Positions 44,015 to 51,668 of a stretch of 52,434 bases of DNA are shown piece after piece. Within the stretch, counting starts at the first letter, position 1. Each line of letters starts with the position of its first letter. The notes beneath the pieces were generated by a model. That model was given only the letters and a program-made list of their open reading frames with translations. It was not told where the DNA came from and searched no databases. Origin of the DNA: DASPJL01 sp035628645 (GTDB lineage Bacteria > Bacteroidota > Bacteroidia > Cytophagales > Cyclobacteriaceae); contig DASPJL010000090.1 of NCBI GenBank assembly GCA_035628645.1, forward strand, positions 1 to 52,434, written 5' to 3'. The position numbers and the translations under genes were made by a program.

Positions 44015-44017
44015 TTG
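44010..44017 (+). promoter_or_regulatory. -7 promoter box of the small T9SS protein gene
   Basis: TACTTTTG is an exact TAnnTTTG match that contains the in-frame TTG 44015. ATG 44024 begins 6 nt after the box, so the mRNA may be nearly leaderless. Confidence 0.45.
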
Positions 44018-44023
44018 TATCGG

Positions 44024-44434
44024 ATGAAAAGATTTTTACACTTAATAATAGTTTTTAACTTTCTTTTATGCGGAGGGGTCTTTGGTCAATCCTATAAAAG
44101 CAGTGTGTCTAAATCTTCTGATGAAACATTGATAGCCAAAAATAGCAAACCTGAAAATTTGCTTTATTCAGGTGAAGATTTTTATGTCCAGAACGTCTAT
44201 CCTAATCCCGCTGAGGATATTATTACATTAAAATATTCTATTCCTCCTCATATTACAAATTTAAAATTTGAGATAAGAAATATTTTGGGAAACGTAGTAG
44301 GTACATATATGCTTACAGGAAATTCAGATGGTATTTCTATTTCAACTGTCAATTTGGACCCAGGAATATATTTCCACTCCTTGTATCTGAATAATAGAAA
44401 TCTTGTTACCAGAAAGCTTATCATTAAGCGATAA
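44024..44434 (+). CDS. minimal T9SS protein: signal peptide plus sorting domain
   Basis: From ATG 44024 the product has 136 residues. The signal peptide is MKRFLHLIIVFNFLLCGGVFGQ (1-22 region). About 35 Ser/Lys-rich residues follow, and then a complete type A sorting domain: VQNVYPNPAEDIITLKYSI, IRNILGNVVGTY, LDPGIYFHSLYL, and the end RKLIIKR. There is no passenger domain. Such tiny cargo may act as a signalling or assembly component rather than an enzyme, as proposed for sorting-domain proteins like PorA of Porphyromonas, but no direct evidence exists here. I moved the start from the TTG at 44015, which lies in a promoter box. Confidence 0.8.
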   Translation: MKRFLHLIIVFNFLLCGGVFGQSYKSSVSKSSDETLIAKNSKPENLLYSGEDFYVQNVYPNPAEDIITLKYSIPPHITNLKFEIRNILGNVVGTYMLTGNSDGISISTVNLDPGIYFHSLYLNNRNLVTRKLIIKR

Positions 44435-44536
44435 TTAATCTATTTTTACCTTAAACTTTATCTTAACTTTTTTAGTTGTTTAATTACAAACAGCTTTTGA
44501 AAAAGATTATTGTAATGATTAAGTAAAAATAACAAA

Positions 44537-45892
44537 GTGTCACTTCCTGTATCCGAATCCAAAATCTACAAGAAAATGTCTTTTCATTCTCCTGATGAAG
44601 TAGATAGAATTCTTTCTGCTTCAATTAATGCGTTTGACGGCTGGAAACAAGTTTCATTTGAAAAGAAAGCAGCGCTGATGAATGCGCTTGCTGAAAATTT
44701 GGAACAAAATAAAGAAAGATATGCACGTATAATTACCGAAGAAATGGGCAAAGTAATTCGTCAGTCCAGGAAGGAAATTGAAAAATGTGCCCTCACATGC
44801 CGGTATTATGCAGACAAGGCACAGGAATTTTTGAAACCTGAAGTGATAAAAAGTGCTTCAGCAAAAAGTTATGTTTCCTATCATCCTTTAGGACCTATAC
44901 TTGCCGTAATGCCATGGAATTTTCCTTTTTGGCAGGTAATCCGGTTTGCAGCTCCTGCTTTAATGGCAGGTAACACTGCCATTCTTAAACACGCATCAAA
45001 CGTTACGGGCTGCGCGTTAATGATTGAAGAATTATTCAGAGAAGCCGGGTTTAATAAAGACGTCTTTCAAACCATAATAGTAGAAGGGAAGAACATGGAT
45101 TCTATAGTAAAAGATCCAAGAATAAAGGCGGTTACACTTACCGGAAGTGAAGAAGCAGGTTCTAAAGTAGCAGAAGCTGCAGGCAAAAGCTTAAAGAAAA
45201 CCGTATTGGAACTTGGTGGAAGTGATCCATTTATCGTATTAGAAGATGCTGATTTAAATCTTGCTTCTGACATCGCAGTAAAATCCAGGATGGTTAACGC
45301 CGGCCAAAGTTGTATTGCTGCAAAAAGATTTATCTTGTTGGAAGCAATAGCAGATAAATTTACAGAGGCGCTTAGAACAAAAATGATAAGCTTAAAAATG
45401 GGCGATCCTTTTGAGGAAGACTCGGATTATGGTCCGTTAGCTAAACTTGAGTTTGCAAACGTCTTGGACGATCAAATAAAAAAGAGTGTGCAAGCAGGAG
45501 CCCGGGTGATTTTAGGTGGAGAATGGAATGAAAGCGATGGACTTTATTTTCCTGTCACGATTTTGACCAATGTAAAACCCGGAATGCCTGCTTATGAAGA
45601 TGAGTTGTTTGGACCCGTGGCTTCGGTTATTGTAGTAAAGGATGAAGAAGAAGCGATAAAAGTAGCCAACGATACCAGATTTGGTTTGGGCGCATCTGTC
45701 TGGACAACAGATATAGCCAAGGCAGAAGGACTTGCTTCTAAAATTGAAGCGGGAACTGTTTCCATAAACAAAATGGTTTCCTCCGATCCTCAGTTACCTT
45801 TTGGAGGTATAAAAATGTCAGGATTTGGAAGGGAATTGTCTTATTTGGGAATAAGAGAATTTACAAATATAAAGACAGTCAATATAGGTTAA
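44537..45892 (+). CDS. NAD(P)-dependent aldehyde dehydrogenase, succinate-semialdehyde dehydrogenase-like
   Basis: A 451-residue cytosolic ALDH. Catalytic Asn is N128 in MPWNFPFWQVIR, the general base E225 in LELGGSDPFIVLEDADL, and the nucleophile C259 in NAGQSCIAAKRF. The cofactor loop LTGSEEAGSKVAEAAG and the C-terminal block LPFGGIKMSGFGREL are normal for the family. The N-terminus is short, as in the bacterial succinate-semialdehyde dehydrogenase group that oxidises small aldehydes. The substrate is inferred only from similarity. The start is GTG. It converges on the ElyC-like gene with a TTAA stop overlap. Confidence 0.92.
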   Translation: MSLPVSESKIYKKMSFHSPDEVDRILSASINAFDGWKQVSFEKKAALMNALAENLEQNKERYARIITEEMGKVIRQSRKEIEKCALTCRYYADKAQEFLKPEVIKSASAKSYVSYHPLGPILAVMPWNFPFWQVIRFAAPALMAGNTAILKHASNVTGCALMIEELFREAGFNKDVFQTIIVEGKNMDSIVKDPRIKAVTLTGSEEAGSKVAEAAGKSLKKTVLELGGSDPFIVLEDADLNLASDIAVKSRMVNAGQSCIAAKRFILLEAIADKFTEALRTKMISLKMGDPFEEDSDYGPLAKLEFANVLDDQIKKSVQAGARVILGGEWNESDGLYFPVTILTNVKPGMPAYEDELFGPVASVIVVKDEEEAIKVANDTRFGLGASVWTTDIAKAEGLASKIEAGTVSINKMVSSDPQLPFGGIKMSGFGRELSYLGIREFTNIKTVNIG

Positions 45893-46650
45893 ATATAACC
45901 TGTGATTTTATAAACTATAATTCCAAACCATTCTTTAAATAGTATCTGCCATAGTTGGAGGGCTTCAATGGAAGGAACCAATGCGTCTATTTCAAAAGGT
46001 TCTTCTGTTGTATAGAAATCAACAGGAAAAGCCTTTACTTTTAATCCTTCTTTTTCAAAGCATCCAATGGCCCTCTTCATATGAAATGCAGAGGTAACCA
46101 GTAAAAACTTTTGGCCGGAAAACTTTTGAGTCAGAATGCGGGCACTATTTTGAGCATTTTCATGTGTATTCCTGGATTTTGTTTCTAAGGTTATTACTGA
46201 ATCTGGGACACCCGCCAATAACATCGTTTTTCTCAGGTTTTCTGACTCTACATCATGGTTTGTATTCATAACCAACCCTGAGCCTCCGCTTATTAATATG
46301 TGATCGATTTTTCCCGCCTTATATAATTGAATTGTATGCAAAACTCTATCTGCACCTTTATTATAATGAACCCTGTCATGGGGATAATAATCGTTGGTGA
46401 CACCTGATAAAACTATAGCCACATCGTGGGTTTTAAGGGAAGAAATAAGAATGGGGTCAGTTTCCCACCAATGCATTGTTGTTTCGCTTATCCAAGGGTT
46501 GGTGAATATAATTAGAAGGACTACTCCTGCCCTAAAGAAAAACTTTTTTATCTCAACTCTTTTCCAAAACAGGCTTGCGACAAAACATAAGATTATCCAG
46601 GATAATGGTTTAAGTATAAAACTTAAAAGTTTGGAGGCAATAAAAAACAT
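45889..46650 (-). CDS. ElyC/YdcF/SanA family membrane protein (DUF218)
   Basis: A 253-residue protein with two N-terminal membrane helices (about 5-28 and 35-52), then a periplasmic DUF218 domain. The domain shows IVLSGVTNDYYPHDRVHY, RVLHTIQLYKAGKIDHILISGGSG, ESENLRKTMLLAGVPDSVI, ETKSRNTHENAQNS and LLVTSAFHMKRAIGCFEKEG. This is the ElyC organisation. ElyC in E. coli affects the undecaprenyl-phosphate pool and peptidoglycan synthesis. A similar envelope role is plausible. Stop overlap with the aldehyde dehydrogenase gene is 4 nt. Confidence 0.87.
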   Translation of the reverse strand: MFFIASKLLSFILKPLSWIILCFVASLFWKRVEIKKFFFRAGVVLLIIFTNPWISETTMHWWETDPILISSLKTHDVAIVLSGVTNDYYPHDRVHYNKGADRVLHTIQLYKAGKIDHILISGGSGLVMNTNHDVESENLRKTMLLAGVPDSVITLETKSRNTHENAQNSARILTQKFSGQKFLLVTSAFHMKRAIGCFEKEGLKVKAFPVDFYTTEEPFEIDALVPSIEALQLWQILFKEWFGIIVYKITGYI

Positions 46651-46793
46651 CTTAATTAATAAAGCTAATTAGTTTATTAAAAGTAAACCGAAATTCATCA
46701 CGCTCCAATTTTAAAAAAACTTGCGATGCTTTTAAGTTTTCACCAAACTGTTAATATCATAAAATCGTTATTTCCCTCAAAGATTGTTCTCCT

Positions 46794-47438
46794 ATGAAGC
46801 TGATAACTATTCCATGTATTCTTGTATTTATGCTACTTAATTTTAATTTATTGGGAAAGGATAAAATGGAATGGCACTATGGATTAATAAAGTTGAGTTC
46901 GGGGATTCAATTGAAGGGAGACATAAATTTTAACCCGGAACTGGACATCGTATCACTTTTGAAAGATGGTAATATTAAATCTTTTACGCCAAGCAAGGTA
47001 GAGTCCTTTGAGCTATATGATGAGGAGATCGAAGAAAATAGAATTTTTATTTCACTTAATTACGTTCAAACCTCATTTTATAGCACCAAAGTATTCTTTG
47101 AACTGTTGCTTCCAGGCAAAGTAAGTTTAGTAAGAAGGTATAATACCTTTAATCAATTTTATAGTTTAAAGGCAGAAGCGCTGGCAGATAATTTTGGGAG
47201 CTATAATTATTATGCTTATGCCAACGGTACCTTCACAAACCTTAAGCGATTTAAAAAGCAGCTTTTGCCATTATTCAGAAAAGAATTTGAAGAGGAGATG
47301 ATAGATTTCGTGGGAAGTAATAATCTTAGGTTAAAACGAATAGAACATCAGGTAGTAATAATTGACTATTATAATTTTCTGTCTGATCCACAAAGAAAAG
47401 TTTTGAATCCGGATTATTTGATAAGCCTGAATAATTAA
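46794..47438 (+). CDS. exported protein of unknown function
   Basis: A 214-residue protein with an N-terminal signal peptide (residues 1-21, LITIPCILVFMLLNFNLLG). The rest is beta-rich with phrases LIKLSSGIQLKGDINFNPELDIVSL and SFTPSKVESFELYDEEIEENRIFI, then a helical end (FKKQLLPLFRKEFEEEMIDFV). The repeated pattern of a strand plus S-x-x-V-x-x-F is reminiscent of small Bacteroidota exported proteins, but I do not recognise the family. No catalytic motif is visible. It is a single-gene unit. Confidence 0.65.
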   Translation: MKLITIPCILVFMLLNFNLLGKDKMEWHYGLIKLSSGIQLKGDINFNPELDIVSLLKDGNIKSFTPSKVESFELYDEEIEENRIFISLNYVQTSFYSTKVFFELLLPGKVSLVRRYNTFNQFYSLKAEALADNFGSYNYYAYANGTFTNLKRFKKQLLPLFRKEFEEEMIDFVGSNNLRLKRIEHQVVIIDYYNFLSDPQRKVLNPDYLISLNN

Positions 47439-47751
47439 AATAGTGGTGTCCAAATTTTCAAAAATGTATATTGGACCAAATTTTGTTGCTTACTTACTTT
47501 AGTACTGTTATGCAGATTCCATAAATGGAAGATAACATCTTAATACTAAATTTGAAGTGCCTTCCCCAGCTATCAAAAAAGACCATTAAGGAAAATTAAT
47601 ATTTCCTAAGTGTTTAGTTATATGCTATTTTAAAGAAAAGTACAAAAACTATAACATTTTAAGGATATTTTGTTTTTAGTTGAATTCTTAAAAAATTTCA
47701 ATTTAATTTAAGCTTTGGATTCAAGTTTGGATTTTTAATAATTATAATAAA
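47439..47751. other. 313-bp intergenic region
   Basis: No gene, strong hairpin or tandem array is seen. TTTGGATT is repeated at 47714-47721 and 47727-47734, just upstream of the endonuclease-like gene, and TCCAAATTTT/ACCAAATTTT recur at 47449-47483. The region is very AT-rich. Confidence 0.35.
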
Positions 47752-48300
47752 TTGAATATATATAGAAACGAAGTCTGGCGAGAGATCAATTTTGGAGAGG
47801 AGAAAGTCTCTGCAAAATATGAAATATCGAATATGGGTAGAATTAAAAGCTACGCCGTAGATAAGGAGAAAGGTACAATTATTAAAGGCTCCTTCATAGG
47901 TGGGTATAATACAATTAATATTCGACTGCCCGGTAATAAAACATTAAACAGATATGTACATAAACTGGTCGCTGAAACATTTTTAAAAAGGGAAAAGGCT
48001 GATCAGGAGTATGTTATTCACCTTGATTATAATAAGAAGAATAACCATGTTCATAACTTAAAATGGGTTGATAAAGAAGACCTGTATGCGCACAATAACG
48101 AAAATCCTGTAGTTAAAAAGACGAGGACTACTGGATATAAACTTGATGAGAATAAAGTTAGGATAATAAAGAAGCTGGTTGCTTCAAAAAAGACACGGTT
48201 AAATATAATAGCTAAGAGATTTAACATTACCCACACCCAATTAAACAGGATTAGATCAGGAGAGAACTGGGGACATGTGAAAATTGAGGATGTAGATTGA
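47752..48300 (+). CDS. NUMOD4 / HNH endonuclease-like protein with C-terminal helix-turn-helix
   Basis: A 182-residue protein with the NUMOD4 motif (NEVWREINFGEEKVSAKYEISNMGRIKSY, residues 4-35 region). An HNH_3-like region follows: NRYVHKLVAETFLKR, then YVIHLDYNKKNNHVHNLKWV. The canonical two-histidine start (H-H-x-D) reads I-H-L-D here. The C-terminus (about 127-175, NIIAKRFNITHTQLNRIRSGENWGHV) is a helix-turn-helix. Phage and intron-homing endonucleases have this layout. No intron, intein or phage gene lies nearby, so it is an orphan. The start is TTG; no in-frame ATG lies upstream. Confidence 0.78.
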   Translation: MNIYRNEVWREINFGEEKVSAKYEISNMGRIKSYAVDKEKGTIIKGSFIGGYNTINIRLPGNKTLNRYVHKLVAETFLKREKADQEYVIHLDYNKKNNHVHNLKWVDKEDLYAHNNENPVVKKTRTTGYKLDENKVRIIKKLVASKKTRLNIIAKRFNITHTQLNRIRSGENWGHVKIEDVD

Positions 48301-48309
48301 TTTTTTATA

Positions 48310-48346
48310 GGGCGGGTAGGTAAATTTATTTTATGCCTATCTGCCC
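48310..48346. terminator. hairpin between convergent genes
   Basis: GGGCGGGTAGG (48310-48320) pairs with CCTATCTGCCC (48336-48346), giving an 11-bp stem with two G-U pairs and a 15-nt loop. No T-tract follows, so termination efficiency is uncertain. Confidence 0.55.
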
Positions 48347-48363
48347 AGTGTTACCTGAAATAT

Positions 48364-49086
48364 TTATTGCCCGAATTTGGCCAGGTCCTCTAGTTTAATC
48401 TTTCCTTCGTAGTACGATCTTCCAAATATTACTCCATGAACGCCTATGTCCTGTAGCCGTTTTATATCATCGACAGAGCTAATTCCTCCGCTCGCATACA
48501 ACTTTATTTCAGGAAGTCTCTTCATGATCCTTTCATATAAAGAAAAATTAGGCCCTTGAAGAACGCCATCCCTTAAAATATCGGAGCACTTTACATATTT
48601 AATACTCCTGTCAATAAAATATTCAATATGTTCGAACAGATCAATTTGTGTTCCTTTTTGCCATCCGCTTACCGCTATCTTCTCATTTTCGACGTCTGCG
48701 CCAAGGATAATTTTCTCTCTTCCATAGGAGAAAATCCAGGAGGTAAGTAGTTCCTGGTCTTTCACCGCTATTGACCCTACGGTCACAGTGTTTGCTCCAA
48801 ACTCGTAAGCTTTCCCGATATCGCCATCGGTCCTTATACCTCCACTAAAGTCAATTATTAAATCCGTGTGGCCCGCAATAAGTTGTAGCACAGGGTAATT
48901 CACCATTCTTCCTGCGCGCGCACCATCCAGATCAATTAGGTGAACTTTTTTTAAACCGCTATCTTCAAAAATTTTTGCAACATTTAATGGATTTTCATCA
49001 TAGACCTTCTCAGAGGAATAATCCCCCTGACGAAGTCTTATGCATTTTCCGCCAATAATCTGAATAGAAGGTATTACTTCAATCAT
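48364..49086 (-). CDS. HisA-like (beta/alpha)8-barrel isomerase, altered at the first catalytic Asp
   Basis: The 240-residue TIM barrel aligns end to end with HisA, the phosphoribosylformimino-AICAR isomerase of histidine synthesis. Conserved blocks are GGKCIRLRQGDYSSEKVY, VHLIDLDGARAGRMVNYPV, IDFSGGIRTDGD, ILGADVENEKIAVSGWQKG, SDILRDGVLQGPN and YASGGISSVDDI. The family normally has the catalytic Asp in IPAIDL near residue 8, but here this block is IPSIQI, with Gln in place of Asp. The second catalytic Asp (GAD) is kept. No other his gene lies nearby. It may be a true HisA with a variant active site or a paralogue with a new substrate. It follows a carboxypeptidase-regulatory-domain gene by 26 nt. 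Confidence 0.8.
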   Translation of the reverse strand: MIEVIPSIQIIGGKCIRLRQGDYSSEKVYDENPLNVAKIFEDSGLKKVHLIDLDGARAGRMVNYPVLQLIAGHTDLIIDFSGGIRTDGDIGKAYEFGANTVTVGSIAVKDQELLTSWIFSYGREKIILGADVENEKIAVSGWQKGTQIDLFEHIEYFIDRSIKYVKCSDILRDGVLQGPNFSLYERIMKRLPEIKLYASGGISSVDDIKRLQDIGVHGVIFGRSYYEGKIKLEDLAKFGQ

Positions 49087-49112
49087 CGCTAGTTAAGTTA
49101 TTTACCTCAATA

Positions 49113-49745
49113 TTAATTTTTCTTTCTTAAATCCCCCCTCTTTATTGACTTAATAAATTCCTTCCACGCAAAGGGATTCAATAAAGGTAGGGTCGGGTAA
49201 AAGCCTCTGTTGGAAATTGCCGCGGCGTTTTGTTGCATCAGGTTCCTGTAATTCATGCTTCCATCCATTGGCGTATCTTTAAATATCCTGGCCATCAATT
49301 CTTCATCAAGATTCTTTCTCATATTTTGATATTCCTGATCTGGAAGCTGCAGAGAAACAAATGCCTTTTTAAATAATTCTTTTGTAGGATATGGATAAAC
49401 TTCGACTACAGGCAGCAAGGTAGTATCTGCTACGAGATCAATAACCACAGAAAAGCCTTTTGCCTTGTCCTTTGGAATAATATAATGACGCTTTCTATAA
49501 CCAATCGCACTAATGACAACACTATCTCCCACAAGAGTTGGTAATGAAAAATAACCATATTCATTGGTAAAAGTCCCTCTTCCGGCCTTAGGGATAAATA
49601 TACTTACCCCCGGCATTCCATTTGTGCTGTCTTCGCCTACTACAATACCATTAAAATTAACTATGGGATTTTCGCCCTGCGAATAGCTTTCAAATGAAAG
49701 AAAAACTGCAAATGCAATAAATATGTACGTAAATTTGACCTTCAA
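49113..49745 (-). CDS. exported protein with carboxypeptidase-regulatory-like domain
   Basis: A 210-residue protein with a signal peptide ending near residue 22 (AFAVFLSFESYSQG). Residues about 28-120 form the CarboxypepD_reg-like beta-sandwich: VNFNGIVVGEDSTNGMPGVSIFIPKAG, GTFTNEYGYFSLPTLVGDSVVISAIGYRKRHY. This domain often precedes TonB-dependent receptors in Bacteroidota, but no barrel follows here. The C-terminal half is helical with KRGDLRKKN at the end. The function is unknown. The HisA-like gene follows 26 nt downstream on the same strand, so the two may be cotranscribed. Confidence 0.85.
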   Translation of the reverse strand: MKVKFTYIFIAFAVFLSFESYSQGENPIVNFNGIVVGEDSTNGMPGVSIFIPKAGRGTFTNEYGYFSLPTLVGDSVVISAIGYRKRHYIIPKDKAKGFSVVIDLVADTTLLPVVEVYPYPTKELFKKAFVSLQLPDQEYQNMRKNLDEELMARIFKDTPMDGSMNYRNLMQQNAAAISNRGFYPTLPLLNPFAWKEFIKSIKRGDLRKKN

Positions 49746-49891
49746 TGGGATTTCTTTAAATTAAAATTAACGAAAAAAAGTTTTCAAGTATTTACTATAT
49801 TTTAAACTTAGGCAATATTTTCTTGTTAATCACCACTACGTATCTAAAAACTGATCCTGGATTAAAATAACTCTTTTTCCTAATAGTTGTT

Positions 49892-50272
49892 ATGAGAATA
49901 AAAAAGTTTAGTATTTCGTTTGGCGCACAAGTTTTTAAAGCCTTTAGCGATGAATCCAGGGTAAGAATTTTAAACCTTTTATTTCATAATCATGAAATGT
50001 GTATAGCTGATATTTGGCACATTTTAAATTTTACTCAAACCAAAACTTCACGCCATCTTTCTTATCTTAAAAACTCCGGTTTGGTAAGTTATAAAAAGGT
50101 TGATCAGTGGACCTTTTATTATATTAAAGATGAAGTAATAGATATGGTCACTCAAATTTTTAAATTCATAGATAAGGATCCAAAGCTGCAGAAAGACCTG
50201 GAAACTTATAGGGTTTTATATTCGAACCGGGAACTGGCCGTTTATAATTTAAAAGCTAAAAAGCTTCTCTAG
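49892..50272 (+). CDS. ArsR family transcriptional regulator
   Basis: A 126-residue winged helix-turn-helix protein. The core is FKAFSDESRVRILNLLF, the recognition helix is in LNFTQTKTSRHLSYLKNSGLV, and the wing is SYKKVDQWTFYYIKD. In classical metal-sensing ArsR proteins the alpha-3 helix has E-x-C-V-C-[DE]-L; here it reads EMCIADI, keeping one Cys only, so the arsenite site is incomplete and a metal role is uncertain. The target may be its own promoter or the downstream HAD phosphatase gene. Heptamer arrays lie right after the stop. Confidence 0.85.
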   Translation: MRIKKFSISFGAQVFKAFSDESRVRILNLLFHNHEMCIADIWHILNFTQTKTSRHLSYLKNSGLVSYKKVDQWTFYYIKDEVIDMVTQIFKFIDKDPKLQKDLETYRVLYSNRELAVYNLKAKKLL

Positions 50273-50280
50273 AAATAAAT

Positions 50281-50344
50281 GTTGAATTTTAAATGTTGAA
50301 TGATGCTTTTGCTGCTCACTTCCATCTTCTCCCTTCCCACTTCC
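50281..50344. repeat. heptamer arrays (CATTYAA and CTTCC types, opposite strand)
   Basis: 50281-50302 is the reverse complement of CATTYAA-type sequence and shares a 19-bp identical block with 2672-2690. 50317-50344 reads CACTTCC, ATCTTCT, CCCTTCC, CACTTCC, the inverted form of the GGAAG-type array. The pair fills the gap before the HAD gene, ending 7 nt from its ATG. Confidence 0.7.
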
Positions 50345-50350
50345 TGAAAA

Positions 50351-51046
50351 ATGAAACGCTATAAACATATCTTCTTTGACCTGGACCAGACGCTTTGGGA
50401 TTTTGACAGGTGCTCTGCTGAAACCCTAAGGGAACTGTTCTATAATTATAAACTTGAGAACGACTGTAATTTTAGTTGTGACACGCTAATCAGTAAATTT
50501 CATGAAGTCAACAATGCATTATGGGGAAAATTTAGCGCTGGAAAGATCACCAAGCAAGAATTACGGGATTCACGGTTTAAAATTGTGTTTAACGAACTGA
50601 AGTACCTGAGAGCGGATTTGATAGAAGTCTTTGCTGAGAACTATCTGCTGAACTGCCCTAAAAAAGGTCATCTGATTTCTTATGCAAAGGAGGTTTTGGA
50701 TTACTTGTCTCTTAAATATGAATTGCACATCATAACCAACGGATTTGAAGAGGTACAACAACAAAAAATGGCGAGTACCGGAATAACCAAATATTTTAAG
50801 GAAGTGATTACTTCTGAAAGTGCAGGATTCAGAAAGCCTGAAAAGGAGATATTTCATTATGCATTGAAAAAAGTGAATTGTCAGTCTTCCAATTGTTTGA
50901 TGATCGGGGATAACCTGGAAGCAGATATATTAGGTGCAAGTAATTCATATATTGATACTGTCTACTTTAATCCGAAAAAGGTAAAGTATCATTTGTCGGT
51001 GACACACGAAATTGAATGCCTGAGTGAATTAAAGAGAATTCTTTAG
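50351..51046 (+). CDS. HAD family hydrolase, YjjG-like 5'-nucleotidase
   Basis: A 231-residue cytosolic enzyme of the HAD subfamily with a helical cap. Motif I is FFDLDQTLWDF, with Asp nucleophile and acid (D10, D12); motif II is the Thr in LHIITNGFEEVQQQKM; motif III is the Lys in RKPEKEIF; motif IV is MIGDNLEADILGA. The L-W-D-F after motif I and N-G-x-x-x-x-Q after motif II fit the YjjG pyrimidine 5'-nucleotidase group. A role in clearing non-canonical nucleotides is likely. The end lies 3 nt from the stop of the convergent membrane protein gene. Confidence 0.88.
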   Translation: MKRYKHIFFDLDQTLWDFDRCSAETLRELFYNYKLENDCNFSCDTLISKFHEVNNALWGKFSAGKITKQELRDSRFKIVFNELKYLRADLIEVFAENYLLNCPKKGHLISYAKEVLDYLSLKYELHIITNGFEEVQQQKMASTGITKYFKEVITSESAGFRKPEKEIFHYALKKVNCQSSNCLMIGDNLEADILGASNSYIDTVYFNPKKVKYHLSVTHEIECLSELKRIL

Positions 51047-51049
51047 CGC

Positions 51050-51487
51050 TTATAATCGGAATAAATAACCAACTTTAAAAAAGAAAAGTGAAAGTGCCAG
51101 GCTCCAGAAAATGGCGCTGAAAAACATATAAAAGAATATTTTTCCGGGTCTTTCACCAAAGGAAGCGGCCACAGATGCTCCTATAATAGGGCTAAAAATT
51201 ACCGGCGTCAGAAAGGCTACGCCAGGCAAGCCATATCTTTTCCAAACAAATACCACTTTTCTATTCTTTTTGGTAAAAAGTTTTTTCTTTCTTTTACTAA
51301 AAAAGGTTGCTCTTATTTTTCTTCCTACAAAAGAAATGATTAAAACGGTGGTCATCATTCCCAAGACGGTAAAAATAGAGGTCTCTAAAATGGATAAGCC
51401 TGAAAAATAGCCTGATAGGGGACCTCCTACAAATTTCCATGTACTAAAAAAATAAACAGTCAGGTATTTCAGAACTTCATTTATCAT
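51050..51487 (-). CDS. small polytopic membrane protein, unknown
   Basis: A 145-residue protein with about four hydrophobic segments: SGLSILETSIFTVLG, MTTVLIISFVG, PGVAFLTPVIFSPIIGASVA and IFFYMFFSAIFWSLALSLFFF. A basic loop (RKIRATFFSKRKKKLFTKKNRK) lies between segments 2 and 3 and is probably cytosolic. Small Bacteroidota membrane proteins of similar layout exist, and none I know has an assigned function. Confidence 0.7.
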   Translation of the reverse strand: MINEVLKYLTVYFFSTWKFVGGPLSGYFSGLSILETSIFTVLGMMTTVLIISFVGRKIRATFFSKRKKKLFTKKNRKVVFVWKRYGLPGVAFLTPVIFSPIIGASVAASFGERPGKIFFYMFFSAIFWSLALSLFFFKVGYLFRL

Positions 51488-51591
51488 TTAACTTTCCCTT
51501 TCGGGCACAAAAATAATTTAGAAATTTGGATTTATTCAATCCAATAATATTATAAAAACTTTAATGTCAGTTCTTGATAACGATTGAAGTT

Positions 51592-51599
51592 TATATTTG
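51592..51599 (+). promoter_or_regulatory. -7 promoter box upstream of the transglycosylase gene
   Basis: TATATTTG is an exact TAnnTTTG match, 69 nt before the GTG at 51669. CTTG at 51573-51576 is a weak -33 candidate with a short spacer of 15 nt. Confidence 0.4.
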
Positions 51600-51668
51600 T
51601 TAAATGCTGGTTTATTTAAATTATTATTTTGATCTTTTCAGCAATATAGCATCATTATTAACGCCTAA

